In this document: positions 17,712-27,169 of the stretch, one piece after another
How positions within the stretch are numbered: the stretch's first letter is position 1
Layout of the letters: each line of letters starts with the position of its first letter
NCBI GenBank assembly: GCA_039194995.1
Contig: JBCCVR010000010.1
Span: forward strand, 4,274 to 68,273
Direction: 5' to 3'
DNA length: 64,000 nucleotides
Source of the DNA: CCY15215 sp039194995
Lineage (GTDB): Bacteria; Cyanobacteriota; Cyanobacteriia; Cyanobacteriales; Spirulinaceae
Notes under the pieces: model-generated
What the model was told of the DNA's origin: nothing
The model's input: only the letters and a program-made list of their open reading frames with translations
Databases searched by the model: none
Made by a program: the position numbers and the translations under genes

Positions 17712-18140
17712 TTATTGATAGGCGATCGCGCGAACGAAAAGATGATGTTGCCAAGACACCCAACTCATCTCCCATTGTTGCAATCCCAGTTCATCGGCTT
17801 TTTGGCGGGCAGATCCCAATAAATTTACGGATAAGCGACCCGATGAATCTAACTTGGCGACAATATCAAACCAGTTAATTTCCGCCAGCCCCGTCGCCAG
17901 TGCTTTACCGATCGCTTCTTTGCTGGCAAAACATAGTGCCAAATATTCCTCGGCTTTAGGGGCGAGTCGGTTGGCTTCAAGTTGGTTGGCTTCAAGTCGG
18001 CTGGCTTCAAGTTCTTCGGCGGCAAAGACTAGAGTTAGAGTTTCGCGATCGTAGCGCTCGATCAAGCCTTCGATCTTGGCAATTTCCACGAGATCGATCC
18101 CGACTGCTTTGATAATCCGACCTTGGCAAGATATCGGCAA
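17712..18140 (-). CDS. AcpS-type phosphopantetheinyl transferase
   Basis: Attaches the 4'-phosphopantetheine arm of CoA to carrier-protein serines. AcpS motifs: VGIDLVEIAKIEGLIERYD near the start and FASKEAIGKALATGL centrally; C-terminal HHLFVRAIAYQ. There is no ATG in frame. TTG 18140 fits the family length (143 residues) and does not overlap the ACP gene; a TTG at 18212 would overlap by 50 bp. A tandem repeat inserts xLEAN units (about residues 50-62) between the two motifs, probably in a loop. The locus has a second AcpS-like gene at 27170. Confidence 0.8.
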   Translation of the reverse strand: MPISCQGRIIKAVGIDLVEIAKIEGLIERYDRETLTLVFAAEELEASRLEANQLEANRLAPKAEEYLALCFASKEAIGKALATGLAEINWFDIVAKLDSSGRLSVNLLGSARQKADELGLQQWEMSWVSWQHHLFVRAIAYQ

Positions 18141-18162
18141 GACATTTCTCTTCCCTCGGGGG

Positions 18163-18423
18163 TCAAAGGAGAGCGGCTCTCGCACTTTCGATAGCTTGGC
18201 TAACTTCTGCAAGAGTTTTGTCCTGACGGGTTTCTAATTTCACGACAACGCCGAGTTGACGTTTGAGTGCGAGAGAAATTTCCACGATCTCGGTCGAGTC
18301 TAATTGCAAGTCGCGATGGAGTCGAGCATCATCGCGCAACAATTCTTCGGCAATGCCCAGATTTGTCAAGATCTCCTTCAGGGTGCTTTTAACATCAAGG
18401 GAGGGGTTCTGTTTCATGCCCAC
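18163..18423 (-). CDS. Free-standing acyl/aryl carrier protein
   Basis: An 86-residue acidic four-helix carrier protein. The phosphopantetheine serine is in LQLDSTEIVEIS (about residue 43), the canonical DS motif of ACPs. It lies directly upstream of an AcpS-type transferase and an aryl-acid ligase on the same strand, which suggests it carries the aryl starter unit of the pathway. It is unlikely to be the fatty-acid ACP, whose DSLD motif differs. Confidence 0.87.
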   Translation of the reverse strand: MGMKQNPSLDVKSTLKEILTNLGIAEELLRDDARLHRDLQLDSTEIVEISLALKRQLGVVVKLETRQDKTLAEVSQAIESARAALL

Positions 18424-18505
18424 TTATTCATAAAAATTCTTAGCAAGCTAACAAGGTAGCTTTGTTAAGGTTCATCCTATCAGAGAAGCGATCGCTGACT
18501 TGGCT

Positions 18506-18593
18506 CGAAACGGATTTTCTTTTCTCCGAAACGGATCGAATCCCTCAATGCCAAAGAAAACTCGGAGCGGCTGGCCCGATGCCAAAGAAAACT
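18506..18593. promoter_or_regulatory. Paired direct repeats between ACP and AraC genes
   Basis: CGAAACGGAT occurs at 18506-18515 and 18527-18536 (21 bp apart). ATGCCAAAGAAAACT occurs at 18548-18562 and 18579-18593 (31 bp apart). Spacings near two and three helical turns, in the divergent promoter region of an AraC regulator, suit an AraC-type operator. Function is inferred. Confidence 0.5.
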
Positions 18594-18707
18594 AGAGAAT
18601 ATTTTTGTCTAGAGGAGCGCTTCTTAAGATAAACTTAATAATTGAGATATTTTCTCAATTACTTCCAGTCGAGACCCACATTAGATAACTATAGGATTGA
18701 CAGTAAA

Positions 18708-19721
18708 ATGCAACAAGGTTTATCTCGGCAACTCGAACAAACGAATTTAGCAAACTTGTATCTCCATCAGACAGAGGAAACAAAAGCACAACCGGAATGG
18801 TTGCAGGTCGTAGGATTGGATTCAGACCGCGTAGCTTATCCTCGTTCCGGGATGCAGATATTAATCGAAGATCGTTCCGGGCTGCAGCTATTAATCAAAG
18901 ATCGTTGGGAGAAAGAAGATGAGGTGATGCAGGGTTATCAGTTTAATTCCGATCCATTGAAGTTCTATTTTCTAATTTCTGGAGAATTGAACGATATTGC
19001 CGGACGACCTGACTCTCCTTCCTTTGTTTTGCAAGCCGAACAAAATTGCTTGATGGCTTCTAGCGGCGATCGCGATCGAATAATCTACCATGCCAATCGG
19101 CCCTATTTAGCTGTGACGGTTCTGCTCGCTCCCGAGTATATCAGAACATTGTTAGAAGGGAAATCCGAACTGCCTCAGTCCTTGCTCCAGGCCCTCGGGT
19201 CTTCAGCAAAGACATTTTTGGATATAGACTCGACTTCAGTTGCCATGCAGGTTGCCCTCCATCAAATTTTGAACTGTCCTTACAAGGGTTCGATCGCACA
19301 GATTTACGTTGAGAGCAAGGCCATCGAACTCATTGCCCTCAAACTGGCTCAGATTGGCGAACAAATGCAACAACCTCTCAAAAACATCCCATTACAACCC
19401 CGAGATATTGATTGCATCCATAATGCCAAGGACATTTTGATGAGCATGATAGAATGTCCGCCCTCCTTACCCGAACTGGCTAGGAAAGCAGGGATCAACG
19501 ATTACAAGCTCAAAATAGGCTTTCGTCACATCTTTGGCACGACGGTATTTGGCTATCTTCGCAACCAACGTATGGAACGAGCACGCCAACTGCTCCTCGA
19601 AAAACGAATGAATGTCTCGGAAGTTGCCGAAACTGTCGGCTATAGAAGCCTCAGTCGGTTTAGCATGGCCTTCAAAGATCACTTTGGCATTACCCCCAAA
19701 ACCTATCAAAAAAATTCTTAA
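18708..19721 (+). CDS. AraC-family regulator (PchR-like)
   Basis: A 337-residue DNA-binding regulator. The C-terminal two-HTH domain (about 240-337) shows LPELARKAGINDYKLKIGFRHIFG and VSEVAETVGYRSLSRFSMAFKDHFG, then TPKTYQ. The N-terminal effector domain resembles PchR-like regulators found beside TonB receptors, which sense the ferri-siderophore. ATG 18708 was chosen over an upstream TTG at 18642. An internal near-duplication (GMQILIEDRS / GLQLLIKDRW) lies at about residues 45-66. It transcribes away from the ACP operon, across a region with paired direct repeats. Activation of the siderophore genes is inferred. Confidence 0.88.
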   Translation: MQQGLSRQLEQTNLANLYLHQTEETKAQPEWLQVVGLDSDRVAYPRSGMQILIEDRSGLQLLIKDRWEKEDEVMQGYQFNSDPLKFYFLISGELNDIAGRPDSPSFVLQAEQNCLMASSGDRDRIIYHANRPYLAVTVLLAPEYIRTLLEGKSELPQSLLQALGSSAKTFLDIDSTSVAMQVALHQILNCPYKGSIAQIYVESKAIELIALKLAQIGEQMQQPLKNIPLQPRDIDCIHNAKDILMSMIECPPSLPELARKAGINDYKLKIGFRHIFGTTVFGYLRNQRMERARQLLLEKRMNVSEVAETVGYRSLSRFSMAFKDHFGITPKTYQKNS

Positions 19722-19724
19722 TAT

Positions 19725-20492
19725 TCACTCAGTCTTGCCCACGCTCCTGAGTTTTTCAGAAAGCGCCTGAAGCAGAAGCGATCGCTCCGTATTGATAAAG
19801 AAATGATCTCCTGGAAACATTTGTAGGGAAAAATCATTACTCCCGTGTTGAGACCAGGCTTCCAGTTGACTTTTACTCGCTTCTGGATCGCGATCGCCGC
19901 CAAAGGCAACAATCGGTATTTCTAGAGGAGGCTCGGCCTTTAATTCATAGGTTTCATCAAGCTCTAAATCCCCTCGTAAGATCGGTACGAGTAACTGCAT
20001 CATGTCGGAATTTTCCAAAATTTCTTTCGGTGTACCGTTCAAGCGTTTTATTTCTTCGATAAACTCTGCTTCCGGGAGGGGGTGAATGGGGGAAGGCTCG
20101 GGGAAATGAGGTGCTTGGCGACCGGAAACCAACAAGCAGTGGGGTTGGCGATCGTATCGCTCGCGACAATAACGAGCAAACTCAAAAGCAACCAGCGCGC
20201 CAAAACTATGGCCGAACAAAACATAGGGTCGATCTAAATAGGGACGCAAACCCTTTCCTAATGCCTCTATCAAAGAAGTCATATCTTTCATTAAAGGCTC
20301 TATCATGCGCGAACTCCGTCCCGGCAATTCGACGGGACACACTTCTATCGTTGAGGGAAGTTCTCGATGCCAGTCGCGAAAGATTGCTGCATTTCCCCCT
20401 GCATAGGGAAAGCAAAATAACCGCAATTGCGCTCTGGGATTGGGAGTACAACATTTAATCCAAGTGTTATAAGAAATTGAAGCAACCATCAC
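19725..20492 (-). CDS. Type II thioesterase
   Basis: A 255-residue alpha/beta hydrolase of the external thioesterase family that removes mis-primed or stalled groups from NRPS and PKS carrier proteins. Visible: FCFPYAGGNAAIFRDW, the nucleophile GHSFGALVAFE (Ser about 97), the Asp in GGDRDPEA and the His in GDHFFI. Its 3' end is 3 bp from the converging AraC gene's stop. It supports the assembly line encoded on both sides. Confidence 0.92.
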   Translation of the reverse strand: MMVASISYNTWIKCCTPNPRAQLRLFCFPYAGGNAAIFRDWHRELPSTIEVCPVELPGRSSRMIEPLMKDMTSLIEALGKGLRPYLDRPYVLFGHSFGALVAFEFARYCRERYDRQPHCLLVSGRQAPHFPEPSPIHPLPEAEFIEEIKRLNGTPKEILENSDMMQLLVPILRGDLELDETYELKAEPPLEIPIVAFGGDRDPEASKSQLEAWSQHGSNDFSLQMFPGDHFFINTERSLLLQALSEKLRSVGKTE

Positions 20493-20614
20493 AAATATGT
20501 TATAGCGCTACGCGCTAGGGAATAGTAGTATCAAATCTGGAAAATTAACCGTAATCAAAAACCTTGGATTTACGGAAATGGACTTATCCAGCACGAGTCA
20601 ATAGGGGCGCTTGC

Positions 20615-21946
20615 TTACTTTTCACCTCCTAAGCGCTTCTTAAATTGGATCTTCAGACCCGATTGAGGGTGTAGAATTGGCAGAAGTTTCATCGTCAGAT
20701 TTTGATCGGGTAGCAGTTCCCAAGTATAGTTTCGCAACAGATGAGCGGTGAAAATCTTCATTTCCATTTGGGCGAAGGCTTGTCCTAAACAGGTGCGAGG
20801 ACCCCCACCAAAGCCCACCAAACTGAAGTCATACTTCTTATGTTCGGCTCTCTCTGGGCTAAAGCGATCGGGGTCGAATTGCTCGACATCTGAATAGCAT
20901 CGGCGATCCTTATGGGTTACGCCGCTCGAGTAGAAGACCTTCCATCCTTTGGGGACTTGGTAGCCATTGAACTCAAAAGACTCAACGACACCCCGAAACC
21001 CGCCTGCGGCTGGAGGATACATTCGTTCGACTTCCTTCAAGACTTGTTCCAAGTAGGGCATACGCTTGAGTTGCTCTAGATTCAACGCTCCTTCAACTGC
21101 TAGCGCATCTTGTTCGTTTTGAGCTTGTTTCCATACTGTTGGATGCTGAGCCAAGGACATCACCAAAGAAGTCAGCATGGAAGTGGTGGTTTCGTGTCCG
21201 GCAACGATCATCATCAGAGCTTGAGTTTTAATTTCCTCCAGACTCAGACCGCGACCCTCTTCGTCTCGACTTTGCACCAAAAGACCCAAGGCATCTTGGG
21301 TGGGATGCTGTTGGCGATCGCGCACCACTGCCTCAACGTGAGCCAGCAACCGATCGCGAGCCTGAAGTGCCTTATTATAAGTAGTCCCGGGGAATCGTAA
21401 GGGAATGGACACCCTTCCAACAGATAATTCACTGAACCACTGGCATAGACGAGCGGTCATTATTCCAGGCTCACTGCCTAAAATCAAGACACTGACAATC
21501 TCAAAGGTGAGCTTTTTCATTTCTTCCCAACAAGAGAAAGTTCCCATTGCTTCCCACTGGGTCAAATAGGTCTGGACAATGCACTCCATCGTCTCAAAGT
21601 AACCTGTCAGTGCCTTACCGTGGAAAGCCGGTCTTAACAGCTTGCGATTACGCTGGTGCTCTTCCCCGTCCTGAAGGCCTAAAACGTCTCCAACCAGTTC
21701 CTTTCCCGTATCGGGCACGCCGTCTCGCCAAGAAAAATGGTGCATATGGCTGGAGAGAATGAAACGATTGGCCTCTGGACCCATCATGCCTACCGTGGGA
21801 CAACCTAGGATATGGGTTTTGAAGATGGAACCGTATTTTTCCTGCCGTTTTTCAACAAAGGCAGGATCGTTTAAGAAGCTAAGAGTTTCACCTAGGAGCG
21901 GTAATCCAAAGCTACCGGGCGGTAATGGCTTAGATATGGTATTCAT
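20615..21946 (-). CDS. Cytochrome P450, CYP120-like
   Basis: A 443-residue haem monooxygenase. Proline-rich start PLPPGSFGLPLLGETLSF, I-helix AGHETTTS, the ExxR motif in KEVERMYPP, and the haem loop FGGGPRTCLGQAFAQ with the proximal Cys. Overall style matches cyanobacterial CYP120 proteins. It lies between the thioesterase and the NRPS on the same strand, so oxidation of the pathway product (for example hydroxylation or thiazoline oxidation) is plausible but unproven. No membrane anchor is seen. Confidence 0.88.
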   Translation of the reverse strand: MNTISKPLPPGSFGLPLLGETLSFLNDPAFVEKRQEKYGSIFKTHILGCPTVGMMGPEANRFILSSHMHHFSWRDGVPDTGKELVGDVLGLQDGEEHQRNRKLLRPAFHGKALTGYFETMECIVQTYLTQWEAMGTFSCWEEMKKLTFEIVSVLILGSEPGIMTARLCQWFSELSVGRVSIPLRFPGTTYNKALQARDRLLAHVEAVVRDRQQHPTQDALGLLVQSRDEEGRGLSLEEIKTQALMMIVAGHETTTSMLTSLVMSLAQHPTVWKQAQNEQDALAVEGALNLEQLKRMPYLEQVLKEVERMYPPAAGGFRGVVESFEFNGYQVPKGWKVFYSSGVTHKDRRCYSDVEQFDPDRFSPERAEHKKYDFSLVGFGGGPRTCLGQAFAQMEMKIFTAHLLRNYTWELLPDQNLTMKLLPILHPQSGLKIQFKKRLGGEK

Positions 21947-22031
21947 TCGTTTTCATTATCCTAATATCATTAGTGCGGTAATGGCATCTTGCCCGCTTGT
22001 TAACCAACGCTTCCGATTGTTCGATCGACAT

Positions 22032-25000
22032 TCAGGATTTTGAGTTTGAACTGGACAAAAGCGATTTCTTGTACCTTTGTTTTAATCGCTGTCGTCCTTG
22101 TTTTAAAGCTAAATTGGTTTTCAAATCGCTTGGCTGGGAAGAGGCCGTTTGTTGCCCGGATAAGTATTGACTGAGTTGCCGAATGGTTGAATAGTTAAAA
22201 AGATCGACTATCGCAACATCTTTGGCTAAATCCGGCAATTGTTTTAGGATTTTCCCATAAACCCGGGTGAGTAGTAAAGAGTTCCCGCCTAAATCAAAAA
22301 AGTTGCGATTGACTCCCACCCGTTCTAAGTCGAGAACCTCTTGCCAAATTGCTGCAATGGTTTGTTCGAGAGAACTTCGAGGAGCAATATCGGGTTCGCT
22401 GTTTTCGGTGGGTAAATAATCGGGAAGGGGTAACGCACGACGATTCACTTTTCCATTCGCAGATAAAGGAAACGTTTCGAGAAAAACAAATGCGGAGGGA
22501 ACCATGTAATCGGGAAGGCGATCGCGCAGAAAATGCTTGAGCTCGTCAACGGGAATTTTACCGTCCTCTTGGATTATATAAGCCACTAAACGCTTGTTTC
22601 GCAAATCGTTCCCCACCACTTCCGCGAGGGCTTGTTTGATGCAAGGATGCTGAGTTAAAGCCGATTCAATTTCTCCTAACTCAATGCGATAGCCGCCAAC
22701 CTTAACTTGAAAGTCTTCTCGTCCGAGGAATTCAATATTGCCATCGGGGAGATAGCGTCCCAAATCTCCGGTTTTATAAAGCCGTTCCTTGGTTTTGGGA
22801 TGGATGATAAAGTGCTTATCTGTTTTTTCGCGATCGCGCCAATATTCCCGTGCCAAGCCGATCCCGCCAATGTACAAATGTCCGGCAACCCAAGTGGGGC
22901 GAGACTCTAAGTTTTCGTCTAACACATAAAAGCGCTGATTGGCGAGGGGAACACCGTAAGGAATGCTTTTCCAAGTAGGATCGACGAGATCGATGGGATA
23001 GTAAATCGACCAGATCGAGGCTTCTGTCGCGCCTCCCAAACTGACAACGCGCACATCTCGACCGAGGGTCTGAATTTGTTCGGGTAAAGAGAGGGGAATC
23101 CAATCGCCACTGAGGAGAACTAACTGTAAATCCCCTAAATCCCTTGTATAATCGACCATCATCTGCATTAAGGCCGGGACGGAATTCCAGAGGGTAATCT
23201 GGTATTGTTGCAAGAGTTCTTCCCAATGTCGGGGATCGCGATCGCGACGGGCTTCCGGAAGCACGATCGCCCCCCCTGCGGCCAAGATACCGAAAATATC
23301 GTACACCGAAAGGTCAAAACTCAGGGAAGAGAGAGCCAGAACGCGATCGCTGGCATCAACGCCAAAGCGTCGGTTAATATCTTCGATGGTATTGACGGCT
23401 CCTCGATGGTCGATGGCAACGCCTTTGGGCATTCCCGTGGAACCCGAAGTGTAGATGAGATAAGCCAGATCCTCGGGAGCTTGTTGGCGCTTTAAAGGTG
23501 CAGTACTTTCTTCTGTCAAATCGTCGCGATCGACGCACAAGCAAACGACTCCTGATGGCCAAGATAGGGTCTCGTGCAACCATGATTGAGTCAGAACGAT
23601 ACCGATTTCACTATTCGCAAAGAGTATCTTGCGGCGTTCTTCCGGCCAAGCCGGATCGATGGGAACGTAAGCGGCTCCCGAAGCTAAAATCCCCAAAACC
23701 GCAACGACTTGCTCCCATCCCTTTTCCATGACCACCGCAACGAAGCGATCGCGACCCGCTCCCAGTTTTTGCAAGCGATGGGCGATTTGGTTGGAAAAGT
23801 TAAATAACTCTTGATAAGTAAGGGTGCGTTGCGGTGCGATAACGGCGAGTTCGTTGGCTCGTTCTGCCACTCGGGCGGCAAACCCTTCGTGCAAGAGAGC
23901 TTCGGAAATAGGTGCATGAGTCGCATTGATGGCATTGGTGCGGGCGAGTTGCGCAGAGGGAAGTAAGGATTGCGTCTCTTGCCAAGGAGTTGCAGAGGTC
24001 GCTAGAGTCTCGAGCAAGCGACAATAAGCCGCAAACATTTCAGCGACCAAATCCTTCGGAAATAATTCCTCCACGACATCCCAATTAAACGTCAAATCTC
24101 CCTTTTCTTCCCAAACCTGTACGTCCATCCATGCTTGCGATGCCTGGCTGATGGCATAAACCAATTCGCCCAAATGGGTGAAACTCGAGGTTTCCTGACC
24201 CAATGCACCCATCCCGAGGGTACTGGTAAAAACAATGGGGAAGGCGTTGGGAGTCGTCCCGTTGGCGCGCGCGAGTTCCCGCGTCACTCGAACGCCGCTA
24301 AAGTAGCGGTGTTCGAGATCTTGCCACAATTGCTTTTGGATGGCGATCGCGCGATCGCGAAAGGAGAAGGTTGAGGGCGCATCGATGGCCAAAAGCGTTG
24401 TCGAGGTAAAATCCCCGATTAAATCGTTCACTTGGGGGTGAAAGGGCAAGCGATTGAAAAGCGCCAAATTGACGGTAAAACTCGGATTTTTGCTCCAAAC
24501 TCTCAAGATTTCGCAAAATGCTGCGAGTAAAACCACTGAAGGAGTCACGCCTGCGTTTGCCGCCCGATCGCGCAGTTGCTGCCATTCTACACGGCTCAAG
24601 CGCCCGTCATAGCGCTTGGCTCGCGGCTGTTTAATGCTACTGGGATGTCGGGCTAAGGGCAATTCTGGGGTGGGGGGAAGCGTTCCGATACGAGAGAGCC
24701 AATAATCCCGCGATCGCCGATATAAGGCTGTCGTTTCTAACTTTTGTTCTGCCAGCACGCAATCTCGAAAGGTAATTTCTAAAGGCGGGAGGCTGACTTC
24801 GGGTTGATTGTAGCGTTGCGACCATTCATCAAACAGGCGAAAGAAACTCCACGCATCGAAGATTTGTAGGTCATAGCTGACGTGCAGGCGAACGCGCTCC
24901 CCGGGCAGTTGCGTGGCGCGAAATTCAAATAACGGCCAGCGATCGCCGCTTAACACTTGGTGGGAGAGTTCTTCGCGAACGCCTTCGATGGCGCGATCGA

Positions 25001-25496
25001 CCTCGGTTGGGGAAGATTGCCGCAAATCTAGAACCGCAATTTCATAAGCCGGAACTTTTTCGAGAACCTGTTGCTGACCGTCGGGAAGGATAATCGCCCG
25101 CAGCATATCGTGGCGATCGATTAAATCCAGTAGGGCGCGGTTCAAGCGTTCTAAATCCAATCCTTCGCTCTCGATCTCATAGTAGCCGTGGTTGGCCACG
25201 TTACCCAATTCCATCACGTCCAAGCGACCCACCCAATAAGCGTGTTGCAGATCCGTGAGAGGAAAGGGATTGTGACGACCTTCGGGATCCCGAATGAGAG
25301 GAGGAAGGGAGGAAAAGGTCTCTGTGGCTTCTCCTTCCTCGAGGAGCGCCAGAAGTTCGGTTTTTCGCTTTTGTAAGGCTTGGCGCAAGTCAACGGTTAA
25401 TCCTCCCGCAGGGGCATCAACCGCAAGAAATTCGCCTTCAACGGCGAGTTTGATATCTTTGGCGCGGAGCTCTCGGAGTAGAAGCTGTAATTCCAT
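22032..25496 (-). CDS. NRPS: docking-Cy-A(Cys)-PCP
   Basis: 1154 residues. N-terminal TubC-type docking domain (about 1-55); heterocyclisation-type condensation domain (about 70-500) with PLTDLQHAYWVGR and the DxxxxD motif DLQIFD in place of HHxxxDG; adenylation domain (about 540-1000) with YLIYTSGSTGMPKG; PCP with DLGGNSLLL (Ser about 1073). Pocket residues read by eye as D-L-Y-N-L-S-L-I-W-K, the classical cysteine code. Established Cy chemistry would therefore condense an aryl thioester with Cys and cyclise it to a thiazoline. There is no thioesterase, methyltransferase or oxidase domain. Confidence 0.92.
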   Translation of the reverse strand: MELQLLLRELRAKDIKLAVEGEFLAVDAPAGGLTVDLRQALQKRKTELLALLEEGEATETFSSLPPLIRDPEGRHNPFPLTDLQHAYWVGRLDVMELGNVANHGYYEIESEGLDLERLNRALLDLIDRHDMLRAIILPDGQQQVLEKVPAYEIAVLDLRQSSPTEVDRAIEGVREELSHQVLSGDRWPLFEFRATQLPGERVRLHVSYDLQIFDAWSFFRLFDEWSQRYNQPEVSLPPLEITFRDCVLAEQKLETTALYRRSRDYWLSRIGTLPPTPELPLARHPSSIKQPRAKRYDGRLSRVEWQQLRDRAANAGVTPSVVLLAAFCEILRVWSKNPSFTVNLALFNRLPFHPQVNDLIGDFTSTTLLAIDAPSTFSFRDRAIAIQKQLWQDLEHRYFSGVRVTRELARANGTTPNAFPIVFTSTLGMGALGQETSSFTHLGELVYAISQASQAWMDVQVWEEKGDLTFNWDVVEELFPKDLVAEMFAAYCRLLETLATSATPWQETQSLLPSAQLARTNAINATHAPISEALLHEGFAARVAERANELAVIAPQRTLTYQELFNFSNQIAHRLQKLGAGRDRFVAVVMEKGWEQVVAVLGILASGAAYVPIDPAWPEERRKILFANSEIGIVLTQSWLHETLSWPSGVVCLCVDRDDLTEESTAPLKRQQAPEDLAYLIYTSGSTGMPKGVAIDHRGAVNTIEDINRRFGVDASDRVLALSSLSFDLSVYDIFGILAAGGAIVLPEARRDRDPRHWEELLQQYQITLWNSVPALMQMMVDYTRDLGDLQLVLLSGDWIPLSLPEQIQTLGRDVRVVSLGGATEASIWSIYYPIDLVDPTWKSIPYGVPLANQRFYVLDENLESRPTWVAGHLYIGGIGLAREYWRDREKTDKHFIIHPKTKERLYKTGDLGRYLPDGNIEFLGREDFQVKVGGYRIELGEIESALTQHPCIKQALAEVVGNDLRNKRLVAYIIQEDGKIPVDELKHFLRDRLPDYMVPSAFVFLETFPLSANGKVNRRALPLPDYLPTENSEPDIAPRSSLEQTIAAIWQEVLDLERVGVNRNFFDLGGNSLLLTRVYGKILKQLPDLAKDVAIVDLFNYSTIRQLSQYLSGQQTASSQPSDLKTNLALKQGRQRLKQRYKKSLLSSSNSKS

Positions 25497-25499
25497 CGG

Positions 25500-25545
25500 G
25501 TTATCAGTTATCAGTTATCAGTTATCAGTTATCGGTTATCAGTTC
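25500..25545. repeat. Heptamer tandem repeats GTTATCA
   Basis: Six near-perfect tandem copies of GTTATCA lie just upstream of the NRPS start codon. This is a short tandemly repeated sequence typical of filamentous cyanobacteria, and it lies in the 60-bp gap between two co-directional genes. Confidence 0.9.
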
Positions 25546-25556
25546 CGACCGCTTCC

Positions 25557-27080
25557 TTAGAAATGGACGATTTCTCGAGGTCTATCGCTTTGGGTCGCAG
25601 AGATATCGCTCAATTCTTTTAAGAGCAGGCGATCGAGGAGATAGTCGGCAAGGCGATCGCAATTGTTCTCGCCAAAGAATTGTTGCAGGGGAACTTGGAT
25701 GCGAAAATCTTCCTCTAAACGTCGTTTGAGTTCGATCGCCACGAGGGAATCTAATAAACCCCCAAAGGATAAATCAGACGTGAGTTCATCGGGGGAACAT
25801 TGGAGATACACGGCCAACCAACCCAAAAGATAAGTCTTCAGCAGAGCGGGCTGCTCTGAGGGAGAAGCGTTCAAAATGGATTGCACAGATAGGGTCGGAT
25901 TCGATACCGAAAGCATCTTTGACCCCTGCAATGGTGCTGCCCGTTCTCCGACTTCATTAACGTTCGTCCCTACTCGTTCTTCGGCTTCGGAAATGTCTTG
26001 GGGCGGGGCGGGAGGGGTTCCCAGCACCGTGTCTCCCCAACGCACGATCGCGGCGGCAGCAGTGGCGGCGGCACCGTTGGCATAAATCAAGACGAGGTCG
26101 CCTTTGTTAATTTTACCCGTGCGAGCGGCACGCTCTAAATTGGCAAGGGGGAAAACCGGCCCGATATTGCCATAACGGGGATAGAGATTGAGGACGCGAT
26201 CGCGATCGATTCCCAAGGCTCGGGCGCAGACATCAGCATACCAAGCTGTCGGCGTATTGAAGGCGAAAAAGTCGATCTCGGCAAGATTGACCCCGGCAAT
26301 CTCAGCAGCTTTTTGGCAGCACGATCGCGCTGCATCGGCGGCGGTTTCGGCGAGAGCCATAGCATTATCCCCCGTTCTAGCGAGGGTTTGGGTTTGCCCC
26401 TTGCTATTGTCTGCCAGTTCATAGCGATAGGCATCGCAAGTTTCCGTCGTTGGGGCGATCGCTACGCCTAAAAGGCCTTCCTCCCCGGCAACGGGACTGA
26501 CGATAAATGCACCCGCCCCATCTCCTAGAGTCCAAGAAAGGGAGTCGGCATTGTCCGTAGCATTTGAGCCGAAGTGAGAAACGACAACGAGAATATTTTC
26601 ATAAATTCCCGACTCGATAAAGGCGCGAGCGCTTTGCAGAGCAACCAGTGCACTCCCGCAGGTGGATTCAATAGTCCACGCCGGACAGCGCAGCCCGATG
26701 GATCGGGATAAATAAGCCGCATGACCGGGGCCGAGACGATTGGGAAAGAGGGGGGAAACCAATGCGAGATCGATATCTTCCGGGCTGAGTCCGGCGAGGG
26801 CGATCGCTTCTTTCGCCCCCCGACACTCTAATGCCAACCCCGACTCTTCCCCGAGGAGAGTGCGTCGTTCTCTCGCCCCTCGAAAGGGATCGTCAAGATA
26901 GGGGGCAACGGCTTGAGACCAAATATCGGGATTTCTATTTCCCATCATTGCCGCACCTCTCCTCTGTCGCTTTCTCGGTTTTGGTAGCAGGTGCGGGAAA
27001 TTCTCGCGCCAATAGGTATTGGTGCGAATGGTTTCGGGAAAGCTCAAGGCTAGAGAACGGATGCCGATAGAAGGGTTCAT
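25557..27080 (-). CDS. KAS III-like ketosynthase/acyltransferase fused to ACP
   Basis: 507 residues. The N-terminal KAS III fold (about 1-350) has the nucleophile in ESTCGSALVAL and the Asn of RYGNIGPV. The usual catalytic His (HQAN) position reads FNTPT instead. A disordered linker leads to a C-terminal ACP (about 410-490) with FGGLLDSLVAIELKRR holding the phosphopantetheine Ser. Without His, decarboxylative condensation should be weak, so acyl transfer or a starter-loading role is plausible, perhaps to its own ACP. It lies between a phosphopantetheinyl transferase and the Cy-NRPS. Confidence 0.85.
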   Translation of the reverse strand: MNPSIGIRSLALSFPETIRTNTYWRENFPHLLPKPRKRQRRGAAMMGNRNPDIWSQAVAPYLDDPFRGARERRTLLGEESGLALECRGAKEAIALAGLSPEDIDLALVSPLFPNRLGPGHAAYLSRSIGLRCPAWTIESTCGSALVALQSARAFIESGIYENILVVVSHFGSNATDNADSLSWTLGDGAGAFIVSPVAGEEGLLGVAIAPTTETCDAYRYELADNSKGQTQTLARTGDNAMALAETAADAARSCCQKAAEIAGVNLAEIDFFAFNTPTAWYADVCARALGIDRDRVLNLYPRYGNIGPVFPLANLERAARTGKINKGDLVLIYANGAAATAAAAIVRWGDTVLGTPPAPPQDISEAEERVGTNVNEVGERAAPLQGSKMLSVSNPTLSVQSILNASPSEQPALLKTYLLGWLAVYLQCSPDELTSDLSFGGLLDSLVAIELKRRLEEDFRIQVPLQQFFGENNCDRLADYLLDRLLLKELSDISATQSDRPREIVHF

Positions 27081-27169
27081 AATTTTTTGGGTTCGACTCC
27101 ATTAACGCATGGACGTTATATCAGACGTTATATCAATAGTCAAAATTGAGAGAATTGATATTAAAAGTT

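Noticed and set aside
25500..25545. Heptamer repeats as a CRISPR array
   Set aside because: Units are 7 bp with no spacers; they are short tandem repeats.
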